From assembly GCA_004028745.1 (NCBI GenBank), contig RAZP01000019.1:1-64000 (forward strand): a stretch of 64,000 nt of DNA, written 5' to 3'. Below the pieces are notes generated by a model that saw nothing but the letters and a program-made list of their open reading frames with translations, did not search any database and had not been told where the DNA came from. Every line of letters starts with the position of its first letter. The first letter of the stretch is position 1. Position numbers and translations under genes: made by a program. The stretch comes from Prosthecochloris sp. (GTDB lineage Bacteria; Bacteroidota; Chlorobiia; Chlorobiales; Chlorobiaceae). This document shows, piece by piece, positions 36,133 to 44,888 of the stretch.

Positions 36133-37059
36133 ATGCATCTGATAAAAAATACGAACATAGACTTTCTGAAGTACAGGAAAATAGCTTACGTGATCTCACT
36201 CACACTGATGCTTGCAGGGCTGGTTTCACTGCTTATCAGGGGGTTGAATTACGGCATTGACTTCAAGGGCGGAACCGAGGTAGTGCTTCGCTTTGAAGAC
36301 GATGTAACCGTAAGCGATGTAAGAGCGGTGTTGAAGGAAGCCGGGGTTGAAGGCGCGGTCAAAAGCTACGGAGCTGACCGGTCGATTCTGGTTCAGACCG
36401 TATTCGAGGGTGATCTTAACCAGTTGAAGACTCTGGTGTCAAACGCGCTTAACGACCGTATTCCTGACAATCCGCATGAGGTGCTGCGGATTGATTCTGT
36501 AGGCCCCAGCATTGCGTCCGATCTGAAATGGGCAGCCCTGAAGGCGCTCCTGGGAGCGGTGATAGCTATCCTGCTCTACGTGGGAATACGGTTTGAGTTC
36601 CGGTTTGCCGCAGCGAGTGTGGTGGCTATATTTCATGATGTGTTTATCGTGCTCGGTATATTCAGTATTTTCGGCGGCATGTTTGATTTCATGCCTTTCG
36701 ACATAAACCAGAGCATCATAGCGGCATTTCTGACTATCGCAGGCTACTCGATTAACGATACCGTCGTTGTCTATGACAGGATTCGTGAAAACATCCGCAC
36801 GGGAAAACCTTCAGACTATATTACGATTTTCAACAACAGCCTCAACCAGACGCTTAGCAGGACAGTAATCACTTCCGGAACCACGCTTCTTGTCGTCCTT
36901 GTTCTTTTTATTTTTGCCGGACCTGCTATTCGGGGGTTCACTTTTGCAATCCTTCTTGGGATAGGGGTCGGCACGTACTCTTCTTTGTTTATTGCGGCCC
37001 CGATCGTGCTTGACTGGCAGCTGAGATCAAAACGTCCGATTAAACTCAGAGGGGGATAG
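36133..37059 (+). CDS. secF: Protein translocase subunit SecF
   Basis: This 308-residue partner of SecD has the GIDFKGGTEVVLRF motif after its first helix and the conserved AGYSINDTVVVYDRIREN segment in the fourth. It also carries TLSRTVITSGTTLLVVL. Length is normal. The next gene starts four bases after the stop, so the translocase and a periplasmic chaperone are co-transcribed. Confidence 0.96.
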   Translation: MHLIKNTNIDFLKYRKIAYVISLTLMLAGLVSLLIRGLNYGIDFKGGTEVVLRFEDDVTVSDVRAVLKEAGVEGAVKSYGADRSILVQTVFEGDLNQLKTLVSNALNDRIPDNPHEVLRIDSVGPSIASDLKWAALKALLGAVIAILLYVGIRFEFRFAAASVVAIFHDVFIVLGIFSIFGGMFDFMPFDINQSIIAAFLTIAGYSINDTVVVYDRIRENIRTGKPSDYITIFNNSLNQTLSRTVITSGTTLLVVLVLFIFAGPAIRGFTFAILLGIGVGTYSSLFIAAPIVLDWQLRSKRPIKLRGG

Positions 37060-37063
37060 CGGC

Positions 37064-37900
37064 ATGAAGCGGTGTGCCGTTCTGGTAGCGGTCCTCTTTT
37101 TCATTGTCGGCTGTGGTACCGGGCAGGACGATGATGTTGTCGCCAGAGTAGGGAAGCTTCAACTGACCCGTGATGAACTTCTTGCTTCGATCAGTTATAC
37201 CTCTCGGGAAGACAGTCTAACAGCCTCAGCCATTTACATTGAAGACTGGCGGGACCTTGCGGTGCTCTATCAGCTTGCTCTCGATGATGGTATGGACAAA
37301 GAGCCTGAGGCCCGGATGTTGATTGATAAAGCCACTCGTCAGATAATCGCGCAGCGTTTTATTGACAAGAGGATGAGAAAAGCGGAGAAGGAAGGACATT
37401 TTGCGGTTGACTCCTCCGCCGTCGGGGCTTTTTACCGTGAGTTCCCCGATGTGTTTGTCTGCGGAGAGACACAATATGCTGTTGCCAGGTATTACGCAAA
37501 GACCGCTCAGGCGGCAAGCCGGATGGAAAATGCGTTCAGGCTGCATGAGGGTGATGAGAAGAGCCTGTTGCAGCTCATTGAATCGATTGAGCCGGGGTAT
37601 GCCGGAACAAACATTCGCAGTTACAGAAACTCCTGGCGGTTGAAAACCCTTGCGCAGCTCCATCTTGAAAATGAAAAGATGAAAGGCTTTTTGCAAAACA
37701 TGGCTCCGGGAGAACTATCCCCGGTCATTGCACTGCATGATTCGCTTTTTGTGGTGATGGAAATGCATGATATTGTAAAAAAAGGTGACAAAAAGACTCT
37801 TGAACAGGCTTACGGGGATGTTGAGAATCTTCTTATTGTTGAAAAACAAAAGCAGTATTATAGTAAATTGCTTCAACAGGCAAGGGATAAATATCAGTAA
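37064..37900 (+). CDS. Lipoprotein related to SurA/PpiC foldases, isomerase domain unclear
   Basis: This 278-residue protein has a lipoprotein signal (VLVAVLFFIVGCGTG; lipid-bearing Cys near residue 19). VVARVGKLQLTRDELLASI and ARMLIDKATRQIIAQRFIDK look like the N-terminal chaperone module of SurA. The part that should hold a parvulin isomerase (residues 130-230) lacks the usual GGDLG and F-A-x-A motifs, so it may act only as a chaperone. It follows secF by 4 bp and precedes the two-domain SurA, suggesting a secretion and folding operon. Confidence 0.75.
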   Translation: MKRCAVLVAVLFFIVGCGTGQDDDVVARVGKLQLTRDELLASISYTSREDSLTASAIYIEDWRDLAVLYQLALDDGMDKEPEARMLIDKATRQIIAQRFIDKRMRKAEKEGHFAVDSSAVGAFYREFPDVFVCGETQYAVARYYAKTAQAASRMENAFRLHEGDEKSLLQLIESIEPGYAGTNIRSYRNSWRLKTLAQLHLENEKMKGFLQNMAPGELSPVIALHDSLFVVMEMHDIVKKGDKKTLEQAYGDVENLLIVEKQKQYYSKLLQQARDKYQ

Positions 37901-37934
37901 CCTGGGCTTGAACGCTCAACTTAGGTAAAGCTAA

Positions 37935-39260
37935 ATGATTATGAAAAAAAGGTTGTTCAGTTGTATTGCGATTGTGGCAATTACGGTTGTCGCTGGCGTT
38001 CAGATTGCAGTCGCAGCGGTTGTTGCCGACAGAATTGTTGCGGTTGTGGGTAATGAGATGATTTTGCAGTCTGAAGTCGATGAACAGGTGGTGATGGCGC
38101 GTTTGCAGTATCCCGAGGTGGCAAACGAATCATCACTAAAAGCCGGTATCCTTGAGACGCTTGTCACCAGGAAAATAGTGCTGACAAAAGCCAGGCTCGA
38201 CAGCATTCAGGTCGATGAGGCCGATATTGAGAAAAATGCTGAAGAACGAATGGGTTTTTTGCGAAGCAGGTTCCGTTCTATTGAGGAAATGGAAACAACT
38301 TTCTCAAAATCATATGCGGTTATTGAAAAAGAGATAAAAGACGACATACGAGATCAACAGTTGATCAACAACCTGAGGAGAAAACAAATGTCGGGGGTTA
38401 CGGTTACTTTTGAGGAGGTTGAGGATTTCTATCGAGCCAACCGGGAAAGGCTCCCCCAGATGCCTGAAACCGTTGAAGTTTCTCAGATAGTCATGTATCC
38501 CAAGGTGACGGAAAAGGCTAAAGCGAAAGCCCTTGCCAGTATTCAGGATATTCACCGGCAGCTTAAGGCAGGTGGAGACTTTGCGGAGCTGGCCCGGCTG
38601 TATTCCCAGGATCCGGGCTCCGCCCGTCTCGGGGGAGATCTTGGCTACTCCCGCCGGGGTGAGTTCGTGAAAAATTTTGAAGAAGTCGCTTTCGGGCTTG
38701 AACAAGGAGAAATTTCAGGGATTGTTGAATCCCGTTTTGGCTACCATATTATTCAGCTTCTTGACAAAGAGCACGATGCGGTGCACACAAGGCACATTCT
38801 GATTGTTTTCGACAGAAGCACTCTCGATGCTCCGGCGGCAAAGGCCAAGCTGAAGCAGATCCGCGGAGATATCCTGAGCGGCAAAGCTGATTTTGCGGAG
38901 ATGGCCAGGCAGTATTCCGACGATCCAGTATCGGCCAAAAACGGCGGTGTGATCCGTAACACTGAAACCGGCGAAACCATGTTTGCCATTTCAGCGCTTC
39001 GCGACCAGCTTAAAGATGTTGTCAGCTCGCTCAAAAACGTAGGTGACCTCAGCGAAGTGGTTCGGGTCGAGCCGGAATCAGGCGCCCCCTTTTATGCGCT
39101 TTTTCTTCTCAACAAAAAAGTGCCTGCTCATAAGCTCGAATTATCATCCGATTACGCAAGACTTGAAAGACTTGCCGTTGATGAGAAGCAAAACAGATTG
39201 TTCCAAGAATGGATCAATGAACTCCAGAAAGAGGTTTATGTCAGAATCTCAGACATCTAA
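37935..39260 (+). CDS. Periplasmic peptidyl-prolyl isomerase, SurA type
   Basis: This 441-residue exported protein has a signal peptide (MKKRLFSCIAIVAITVVAG). The SurA N-terminal domain contains VADRIVAVVGNEMILQSEVDE. Two parvulin domains follow. The first has DFAELARLYSQDPGSARLGG and GDLGYSRRGEF. The second has VHTRHILIVFDRS and FAEMARQYSDDPVSAKNGG. It assists outer-membrane protein folding. Its 3' end overlaps the convergent gyrB stop by 12 bp. Start may be the ATG at 37941. Confidence 0.92.
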   Translation: MIMKKRLFSCIAIVAITVVAGVQIAVAAVVADRIVAVVGNEMILQSEVDEQVVMARLQYPEVANESSLKAGILETLVTRKIVLTKARLDSIQVDEADIEKNAEERMGFLRSRFRSIEEMETTFSKSYAVIEKEIKDDIRDQQLINNLRRKQMSGVTVTFEEVEDFYRANRERLPQMPETVEVSQIVMYPKVTEKAKAKALASIQDIHRQLKAGGDFAELARLYSQDPGSARLGGDLGYSRRGEFVKNFEEVAFGLEQGEISGIVESRFGYHIIQLLDKEHDAVHTRHILIVFDRSTLDAPAAKAKLKQIRGDILSGKADFAEMARQYSDDPVSAKNGGVIRNTETGETMFAISALRDQLKDVVSSLKNVGDLSEVVRVEPESGAPFYALFLLNKKVPAHKLELSSDYARLERLAVDEKQNRLFQEWINELQKEVYVRISDI

Positions 39261-41183
39261 TCGGCGGACATAACGGGCGTTCTTTTCAATAAAATCCCGG
39301 CGGGGGTCGACTTTGTCCCCCATGAGTGTGGAGAAAATCTGGTCTGCTTCCATAGCGTTTTCAACGGTTACCTGAAGCAGTGACCGGTGCTCGGGGTCCA
39401 TGGTTGTACCCCAGAGCTGTTCGGGGTTCATCTCACCAAGACCTTTGTAACGCTGGATGTTGATATTCGTTCTACCTTTCTGCGACTTCTTCATCGATTC
39501 GATAATACTGTTGCGTTCATCGTCGTCCCATGCGTATTTTTGCTCTTTGCCCGACTTGATCAGGTATAATGGCGGCTGTGCGATGAAGACCCTGCCTGCT
39601 TCAATCAGGGCTCGCATGTGGCGGAAGAAAAATGTCAGCAGGAGCGTGCGGATATGCGCGCCGTCCACATCGGCATCGGTCATGATGATGATCTTGCCAT
39701 AGCGCAGCTTCTCGGCTGCGAATTCATCTTCACCGAAGTTTGTACCGAGCGCAAGAATGATGGTTTTTATCTCTTCGTTCTCGAGCATCTTGTGCATGCG
39801 GGCTTTTTCGACATTAAGAATTTTTCCCTTCAGCGGCAGAATTGCCTGGAAACTGCGGTCGCGCCCCTGCTTGGCGCTACCGCCGGCGGAGTCCCCTTCC
39901 ACTATATACAGTTCGCAGTGTTCCGGATCGTTGATCGAGCAGTCCGCAAGTTTGCCGGGCAGCCCTGAACTTTCAAGCGCTGATTTTCTTCTCGTCAGCT
40001 CTTTTGCTTTTCTTGCAGCATCCCTTGAAAGTGCAGCACTTTTGACTTTTTCGATGATGGTTTTCAGAACGCCGGGGTTGCTTTCGGCATAATCGGAAAG
40101 CTGTTCGTTGACAATGCTCTCGACAATGCTCTGGGTGTCCGAGTTCCCCAGTTTGGTTTTTGTCTGCCCTTCAAATTGCGGCTCGGCAACCTTGACCGAG
40201 ATGACGGCTGTCAACCCTTCCTTGAAATCGTCGCCGGTCAGGGAAATTTTCATGTTTTTCAGCAGGTCGTTCTTCTGGGCATAAGAGTTCAGTGTCCTTG
40301 TCAGAGCTTTGCGGAACCCGGTTACATGTGTTCCTCCTTCATGGGTATTGATGTTGTTTACATAGCTGAAGACGTTTTCCTGGTAGGAGTCGTTGTACTG
40401 CAAAGAGATTTCAACAACCGTGGAATCCCTTTCTCCGCTGATGTAGACGGGCTCCTTGATAAGGCTGATTCTGTTATGGTCGGTAAACTTGACGAATTCC
40501 CTGATGCCGCCTTCGAAATGGAACGTTTCTTCCGTGCCGTCGATATCCCGGACGATAATTTTCAGCGTGCTGTTGAGAAACGCCAGCTCGCGCATGCGGT
40601 CTACAACGATGTCCTTGCGGAACTCCGTGGTTTTAAATATGGTGGAATCAGGCTTGAAGGTGGTTTTCGTCCCTGCCTTGCCGGTTTTGCCGATAACCTG
40701 AACCTCGCACTGTGGTACGCCTTTCTGGTACCGCTGGAACCAGATCTTACCTTCACGGTAGACTTCGACTTCACACCATTCGGAAAGGGCGTTGACCACC
40801 GATGCGCCCACACCATGCAGGCCACCTGAAACCTTGTAGGCTCCTTTGTCGAATTTGCCGCCTGCTCCGATAAGCGTCATTACCAGCTCAAGCGCTGATT
40901 TTTTCTTCTCCGGGTGAATGTCGACCGGGATTCCTCTGCCGTTATCCGAAACGGTCACGGAGCCGTCAGGGTTCAGCGAGAGATCGATGATGTTGTTGTA
41001 GCCCGCCAGAGTTTCATCTATCGAGTTGTCGACGATTTCGTAAATGAGGTGATGCAAGCCTCTGGAATGAACATCGCCGATGTACATTGCAGGGCGCTTG
41101 CGCACATGTTCTATCCCGTCAAGTATCTGGATATTCGTGGCCGCATAGGTCGCTGATGGGGTTTTGCTTTGGGTCTCTGACAT
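39249..41183 (-). CDS. gyrB: DNA gyrase subunit B
   Basis: This 644-residue type IIA topoisomerase subunit has the GHKL ATPase motifs VDNSIDETLAGY, VSDNGRGIPVDIH and GGLHGVGASVVNALS. Its TOPRIM domain has EGDSAGGSAKQGRDR and DADVDGAHIRTLL. Length and the short QRYKGLGEMNPEQLW-containing C-terminus are normal for GyrB rather than ParE. It is not in the dnaA-dnaN-recF cluster but 17 kb away. A solo P/Q element end lies between its start and the promoter. Confidence 0.97.
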   Translation of the reverse strand: MSETQSKTPSATYAATNIQILDGIEHVRKRPAMYIGDVHSRGLHHLIYEIVDNSIDETLAGYNNIIDLSLNPDGSVTVSDNGRGIPVDIHPEKKKSALELVMTLIGAGGKFDKGAYKVSGGLHGVGASVVNALSEWCEVEVYREGKIWFQRYQKGVPQCEVQVIGKTGKAGTKTTFKPDSTIFKTTEFRKDIVVDRMRELAFLNSTLKIIVRDIDGTEETFHFEGGIREFVKFTDHNRISLIKEPVYISGERDSTVVEISLQYNDSYQENVFSYVNNINTHEGGTHVTGFRKALTRTLNSYAQKNDLLKNMKISLTGDDFKEGLTAVISVKVAEPQFEGQTKTKLGNSDTQSIVESIVNEQLSDYAESNPGVLKTIIEKVKSAALSRDAARKAKELTRRKSALESSGLPGKLADCSINDPEHCELYIVEGDSAGGSAKQGRDRSFQAILPLKGKILNVEKARMHKMLENEEIKTIILALGTNFGEDEFAAEKLRYGKIIIMTDADVDGAHIRTLLLTFFFRHMRALIEAGRVFIAQPPLYLIKSGKEQKYAWDDDERNSIIESMKKSQKGRTNINIQRYKGLGEMNPEQLWGTTMDPEHRSLLQVTVENAMEADQIFSTLMGDKVDPRRDFIEKNARYVRRLDV

Positions 41184-41188
41184 AATGT

Positions 41189-41200
41189 TAATAGAGGTGC
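41189..41200. repeat. Solo fragment of P/Q element end
   Basis: TTAATAGAGGTGC directly upstream of the gyrB ATG matches the inner part of the conserved terminus (inverted). It is only 12-13 bp, so chance is possible. Confidence 0.3.
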
Positions 41201-41295
41201 AAACGGGTTCAAATCTTTAAAATCTTTAATCCTGCAAGATAGGAAAAATTAGCCTGATATCCCACGGCTCCAAGGGGCCAGTCGGAAGCAAGATA

Positions 41296-41685
41296 TCAGC
41301 CCAGGTCAACCATGAATGCATTGGCAACATGTTCCAGGTCAAAGCCGCTGATTTTGCCGTTCACGAATGTGTGCGCAATGATTGCAATGACATCGAACCT
41401 GCAGTCGAGGTCAGTACCCGGAAAATCGGCAAGATAGGCGGAGGCGGCCCTGATGATTTCTTTTTGCTTGTCAGGAGTTACGGCTTCGAGCGGATGTCCT
41501 TTTGCATCGGATGACCTTGTCTTTACCTCGATGAAGCAGAGCGTGTGTTTGTCCTGGGCAATAATGTCGATCTCGTTGCGGCGGTAACGATAGTTTCGAT
41601 GGAGAATCCTGTAGCCTTTTTCGATAAGGTGGGATACCGCGGTTATTTCTCCTTGGTGTCCGAGATCGTGGGGAGCAAATGTCAT
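41296..41685 (-). CDS. UPF0102 (YraN) family nuclease-like protein
   Basis: This 129-residue protein contains the Holliday-junction-resolvase-like core: GHQGEITAVSHLIEKGYRIL, then RNEIDIIAQDKHTLCFIEVK with TRSS. The E...EID...EVK pattern gives the nuclease-like active site. The biological substrate of the family is not settled. It sits 14 bp downstream of rnhB, a common pairing. Confidence 0.9.
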   Translation of the reverse strand: MTFAPHDLGHQGEITAVSHLIEKGYRILHRNYRYRRNEIDIIAQDKHTLCFIEVKTRSSDAKGHPLEAVTPDKQKEIIRAASAYLADFPGTDLDCRFDVIAIIAHTFVNGKISGFDLEHVANAFMVDLG

Positions 41686-41699
41686 ATGCTTCGGTTGTG

Positions 41700-42377
41700 T
41701 TATTTTTCACCAAGCTGCTTCAGCCGGAAACTTTTCCTGTGAAGGGGACAGCGGCCATGCTTCGCTATGGCTGCAATATGTGCCTGTGTCGGGTAGCCGA
41801 AATGCTTTTCAAAACCGTAGTGTGGATATTGGCGGCCGTAGTCCCTCATTATGCGGTCACGGCGTGTTTTGGCCAGTATCGATGCAGCGGCAATGGAAAA
41901 AACTTTAGCATCACCCTTGATAATTGTAAGGTAAGGGGTGGGAAGACTAGGTGTGAAACGGTTGCCGTCAATCATCATAAAATCCGGAAACTGGTTCAGT
42001 GATTCGGCTGCCTTGTTCATGGCGAGCATGGTTGCGCGGAAGATGTTCATGCTGTCGATCGTAAGATGATCGATAACCGATATGCTGAAATCCAGGGCGG
42101 AATCCTTTATCGCAAGAGCAAGAGTTTCCCGATGTTTCGGCGTAAGGCTTTTCGAGTCGTTCAGCTTGCGGAGAATTCCGTCAGGCTTGAAAAAGCGGGG
42201 GAAGACAACGGCGGCTGCCACAACCGGTCCGGCCAGCGGCCCCCTCCCCGCCTCGTCAATGCCGCATACCCTGTTGTACTCCGGCCAGAATTTTCCCTCG
42301 TATTCTGCGGTTGTTAATTGCAACGGTTCGCGTTTAACGTGGTGAGAGAGGACAAATTGGAAAAAACGATCAGGCAA
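41700..42377 (-). CDS. rnhB: Ribonuclease HII
   Basis: This 225-residue enzyme removes ribonucleotides from DNA. The first catalytic motif is CGIDEAGRGPLAGPVVAAAV, followed by LNDSKSLTPKHRE, MIDGN and KGDAKVFSIAAASILAKTRRD. The first 35 residues upstream of the core look poorly conserved, so the true start may be an internal one. It shares a transcript with yraN. Confidence 0.94.
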   Translation of the reverse strand: MPDRFFQFVLSHHVKREPLQLTTAEYEGKFWPEYNRVCGIDEAGRGPLAGPVVAAAVVFPRFFKPDGILRKLNDSKSLTPKHRETLALAIKDSALDFSISVIDHLTIDSMNIFRATMLAMNKAAESLNQFPDFMMIDGNRFTPSLPTPYLTIIKGDAKVFSIAAASILAKTRRDRIMRDYGRQYPHYGFEKHFGYPTQAHIAAIAKHGRCPLHRKSFRLKQLGEK

Positions 42378-42462
42378 GGTAGATGGTAGCCTGAAGAAGA
42401 AAAGTGACTAAAATTTGTCCTTTTAACAAAAATGTTAAATAATACAGGTTACATTTCATAAC

Positions 42463-42593
42463 GGTACCTCTATTAATTGTCGTGAGTCCCGATTGCATCG
42501 GGATGCAAGGCGGACGGAGCGCAGAAACCGGAGCCCCGACAAGGTCGGGACAGCGACGCAATCATGGTGCGCAACAAATTAATAGAAGTGCCT
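42463..42593 (+). repeat. P/Q element, copy G (131 bp)
   Basis: The Q end GGTACCTCTATTAATTG continues TCGTGAGTCCCG. The P end, read inverted, is AGGCACTTCTATTAATTTG with TTGCGCACCATG. The interior contains CAAGGCGGACGGAGCGCAGA and two CCCGA...TCGGG-type hairpins. It lies between divergent rnhB and rng. Confidence 0.85.
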
Positions 42594-42644
42594 ATAGGAA
42601 TCCTGAGGATTTGGGTATAACATTTTAGCGTTTGAGGTTTTGTA

Positions 42645-44342
42645 ATGAAGAAGACTGTGAAAAAGCAGTTGTTAATGAACAAGTCCGGTGACGAGATCCA
42701 GGTAGCTCTGGTTGAAGAGGGTCGCCTGGCGGAGCTCGTGATTGAACGTCCGGACAGTCTCCGCAGCATAGGCGATATATATCTTGGCAGGGTGCACAAG
42801 GTTGTTGAAGGGCTCAAGGCGGCTTTTGTCGATATTGGACAGAAGTCGGACGGATTTTTGCATTTTTCCGATGTTGGCACCACAACAGAGGATTACCGTG
42901 CGCTCATAGAGGATGATGACGATGAAGAGGAAAACGGCAATGGTGAAAGCGATGAAGATGAGAATGTAAAAAGTAAGGAGCAGCTGGAATCTAAGGGGAA
43001 CGCAGAAAAAGTTTCGAGTGCCCGGAACGGGCAAAGAAATGATAACGGGCGGGGTAAAGGAAACGGTACAGATAGAAGAAGACAGTCTTATACCCAGATG
43101 ATAGCGAGCAAGCTGAAGCCCAATGACTCGATTCTAGTCCAAGTGATTAAGGAACCGATCAGCAACAAGGGATCGCGTTTGACCTCTGATATAACCATAG
43201 CGGGGCGTTTTATGGTACTGCTCCCTTTCGGCGGCGGTCAGATTGCAGTCTCCCGCCGTGTTGTTTCCCGCAAGGAGCGCTCAAGGCTGAAAAAGCTGGT
43301 CCGTTCGATGCTTCCCGAGGGATTTGGCGCAATCATCAGAACTGTTGCGGAACACCAGGAGGAGGAGCTGTTGAAAAAGGACCTTGAAAAGCTGCTTGTC
43401 AAATGGGAGCAGATCGAGGAGAAGCTCAAGGATGCCCAGCCGCCGCAGCTGATTTTCAAGGAGGACACCATTATTTCCAGTGTGCTGCGGGATTCCCTTA
43501 CAACGGACGTTACGGAGCTTGTTGCCAACTCACCGAGTGTTTACAAAGAGACACTGAACTATATTCAGTGGGCTGCGCCCGAGATGGAAAAAAATGTCAC
43601 CTTTTATCAGGGTAAACTTCCGCTTTTTGAAGGATACGGCATCGCCAAAGATGTGGAGTCTATTTTTTCGCGCAAGGTATGGCTGAAATCCGGGGGATAT
43701 ATCATTATAGAGCATACCGAGGCAATGGTTGTCATCGACGTGAACAGCGGACGCTATGCAGCCAAGAAGGAGCAGGAAGATAATTCTCTGAAAACCAACC
43801 TCGAAGCTGCCAGGGAAATTGTCCGTCAGCTCAGGCTCAGGGATATCGGCGGTATTATCGTGGTTGACTTTATCGACATGCTCGACCCGAAAAATGCCAA
43901 GAAAGTCCATGATGCAATGAAAAGCGAACTGCGCCACGATCGGGCGAAGTCAAATATTCTTCCCATGTCTGATTTCGGGTTAATGCAGATTACCAGGGAA
44001 AGAATAAGACCCAGCCTCATGCAGCGTATGGGAGATCAGTGCCCGGCGTGCGGCGGTTCCGGTGTTGTACAGGCGCGTTGTACGACCATAAACCAGGTTG
44101 AGCGATGGCTCAGAAAATACGCTCTTTCGAAGAAAACGAAGTTCCAGCAGCTGGATCTGTATGTGAGTCCTACTGTTGCCGAACCGTTGAGAGATACCGA
44201 CCGCAACATCGAGCTGAAATGGTTTCTCCAGCATATGCTCTTTGTCAGGATCAAGCAGGATGAGAGCCTGAGGAGTGACGACTTCCGGTTCTATATCCGG
44301 AAGAACAGCGAGGATGTAACCGCAGAGTACAGCGAACTGTAG
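42645..44342 (+). CDS. rng: Ribonuclease G/E family endoribonuclease
   Basis: This 565-residue RNase has an S1 domain beginning SIGDIYLGRVHKVVEGLKAA and a DNase I-like catalytic region with EAMVVIDVNSGRYAAKKEQE and IVVDFIDMLDPKN. The zinc-link motif is CPACGGSG. The S1 domain is interrupted by a low-complexity insert (about residues 88-140): first acidic (EDDDDEEENGNGESDEDE), then Asn/Gly/Arg-rich. RNase E-like long scaffolding tails are absent, so RNase G is the better name. It processes rRNA and degrades mRNA. Confidence 0.93.
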   Translation: MKKTVKKQLLMNKSGDEIQVALVEEGRLAELVIERPDSLRSIGDIYLGRVHKVVEGLKAAFVDIGQKSDGFLHFSDVGTTTEDYRALIEDDDDEEENGNGESDEDENVKSKEQLESKGNAEKVSSARNGQRNDNGRGKGNGTDRRRQSYTQMIASKLKPNDSILVQVIKEPISNKGSRLTSDITIAGRFMVLLPFGGGQIAVSRRVVSRKERSRLKKLVRSMLPEGFGAIIRTVAEHQEEELLKKDLEKLLVKWEQIEEKLKDAQPPQLIFKEDTIISSVLRDSLTTDVTELVANSPSVYKETLNYIQWAAPEMEKNVTFYQGKLPLFEGYGIAKDVESIFSRKVWLKSGGYIIIEHTEAMVVIDVNSGRYAAKKEQEDNSLKTNLEAAREIVRQLRLRDIGGIIVVDFIDMLDPKNAKKVHDAMKSELRHDRAKSNILPMSDFGLMQITRERIRPSLMQRMGDQCPACGGSGVVQARCTTINQVERWLRKYALSKKTKFQQLDLYVSPTVAEPLRDTDRNIELKWFLQHMLFVRIKQDESLRSDDFRFYIRKNSEDVTAEYSEL

Positions 44343-44351
44343 CAACATTTT

Positions 44352-44880
44352 CGTAATCAGCGAAGCGGTACTCCTAATCGTGCTCGTAATCGTAATCGAT
44401 GAATGGAATGGTAATGTTCAGTCATGAAAAGCTTGACGTTTACCAAAAAAGCTTGGATTTTGCCCATTGGGCCTATGTTTTGTCAAAAAAGCTCAAAGGT
44501 GCGGATCGATATATTAGGGATCAATTAATTCGAGCTTCTCAATCAATTCCATTGAACATCGCAGAAGGAAATGGAAAGAGATCATTGGCAGATCGGCAAA
44601 GATTTTTTCAAATCGCATGTGGATCGTCTTTAGAATGTGCTGCGATATTGGATCTGCTTTATAAATGCGAGGTGATTAATGGTGATGAGTCAGCGCTTGG
44701 TAAAAAAACACTTTTTAGAATTGTGAGTATGCTGACAAAAATGACGAGTATGCCCGGTGGCAAGCTTGGAGAGGAAATCTCGGAGTATGAGAAGAATAGA
44801 AACGATTGCGATTACGAGTACGATTACGGGAAGGAATGGAAAAGAGGCGAAGGCTAACTTCAATTTTTTAAACGAACAAC
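44352..44880 (+). mobile_element. IVS-like unit carrying a four-helix-bundle gene, inverted-repeat ends
   Basis: The gene at 44399 is bracketed by related repeats in opposite orientation. The left end is CGTAATCAGCGAAGCGGTAC then TCGTAATCGTAATCG. The right end, read inverted, is CGTAATCGTACTCGTAATCG then CAATCG. A 200 bp derivative with the same ends and an internal deletion lies at 49324-49523 in opposite orientation. Both copies end with AAACGAACAAC just before the start codon of a housekeeping gene (dapD here). The unit is 529 bp. Confidence 0.75.
44399..44857 (+). CDS. Four helix bundle protein (23S rRNA intervening-sequence type)
   Basis: This 152-residue all-helical protein has MFSHEKLDVYQKSLDFAHWA, then QLIRASQSIPLNIAEGNGKR and FFQIACGSSLECAAILDLLY. 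This is the family first found as open frames inside 23S rRNA intervening sequences; the fold is shared with the Avd accessory protein of diversity-generating retroelements. The function is unknown. The C-terminal residues (NDCDYEYDYGKEWKRGEG) are encoded by the right inverted repeat, so the gene and its ends form one unit. Start may be ATG 44399 or 44411. Confidence 0.88.
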   Translation: MNGMVMFSHEKLDVYQKSLDFAHWAYVLSKKLKGADRYIRDQLIRASQSIPLNIAEGNGKRSLADRQRFFQIACGSSLECAAILDLLYKCEVINGDESALGKKTLFRIVSMLTKMTSMPGGKLGEEISEYEKNRNDCDYEYDYGKEWKRGEG

Positions 44881-44888
44881 GAACAACG

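Noticed and set aside
37064..37900. Active PpiC isomerase
   Set aside because: The SurA-like N-terminus is plausible, but the parvulin motifs seen twice in the next gene are missing, so I call it only SurA-related.
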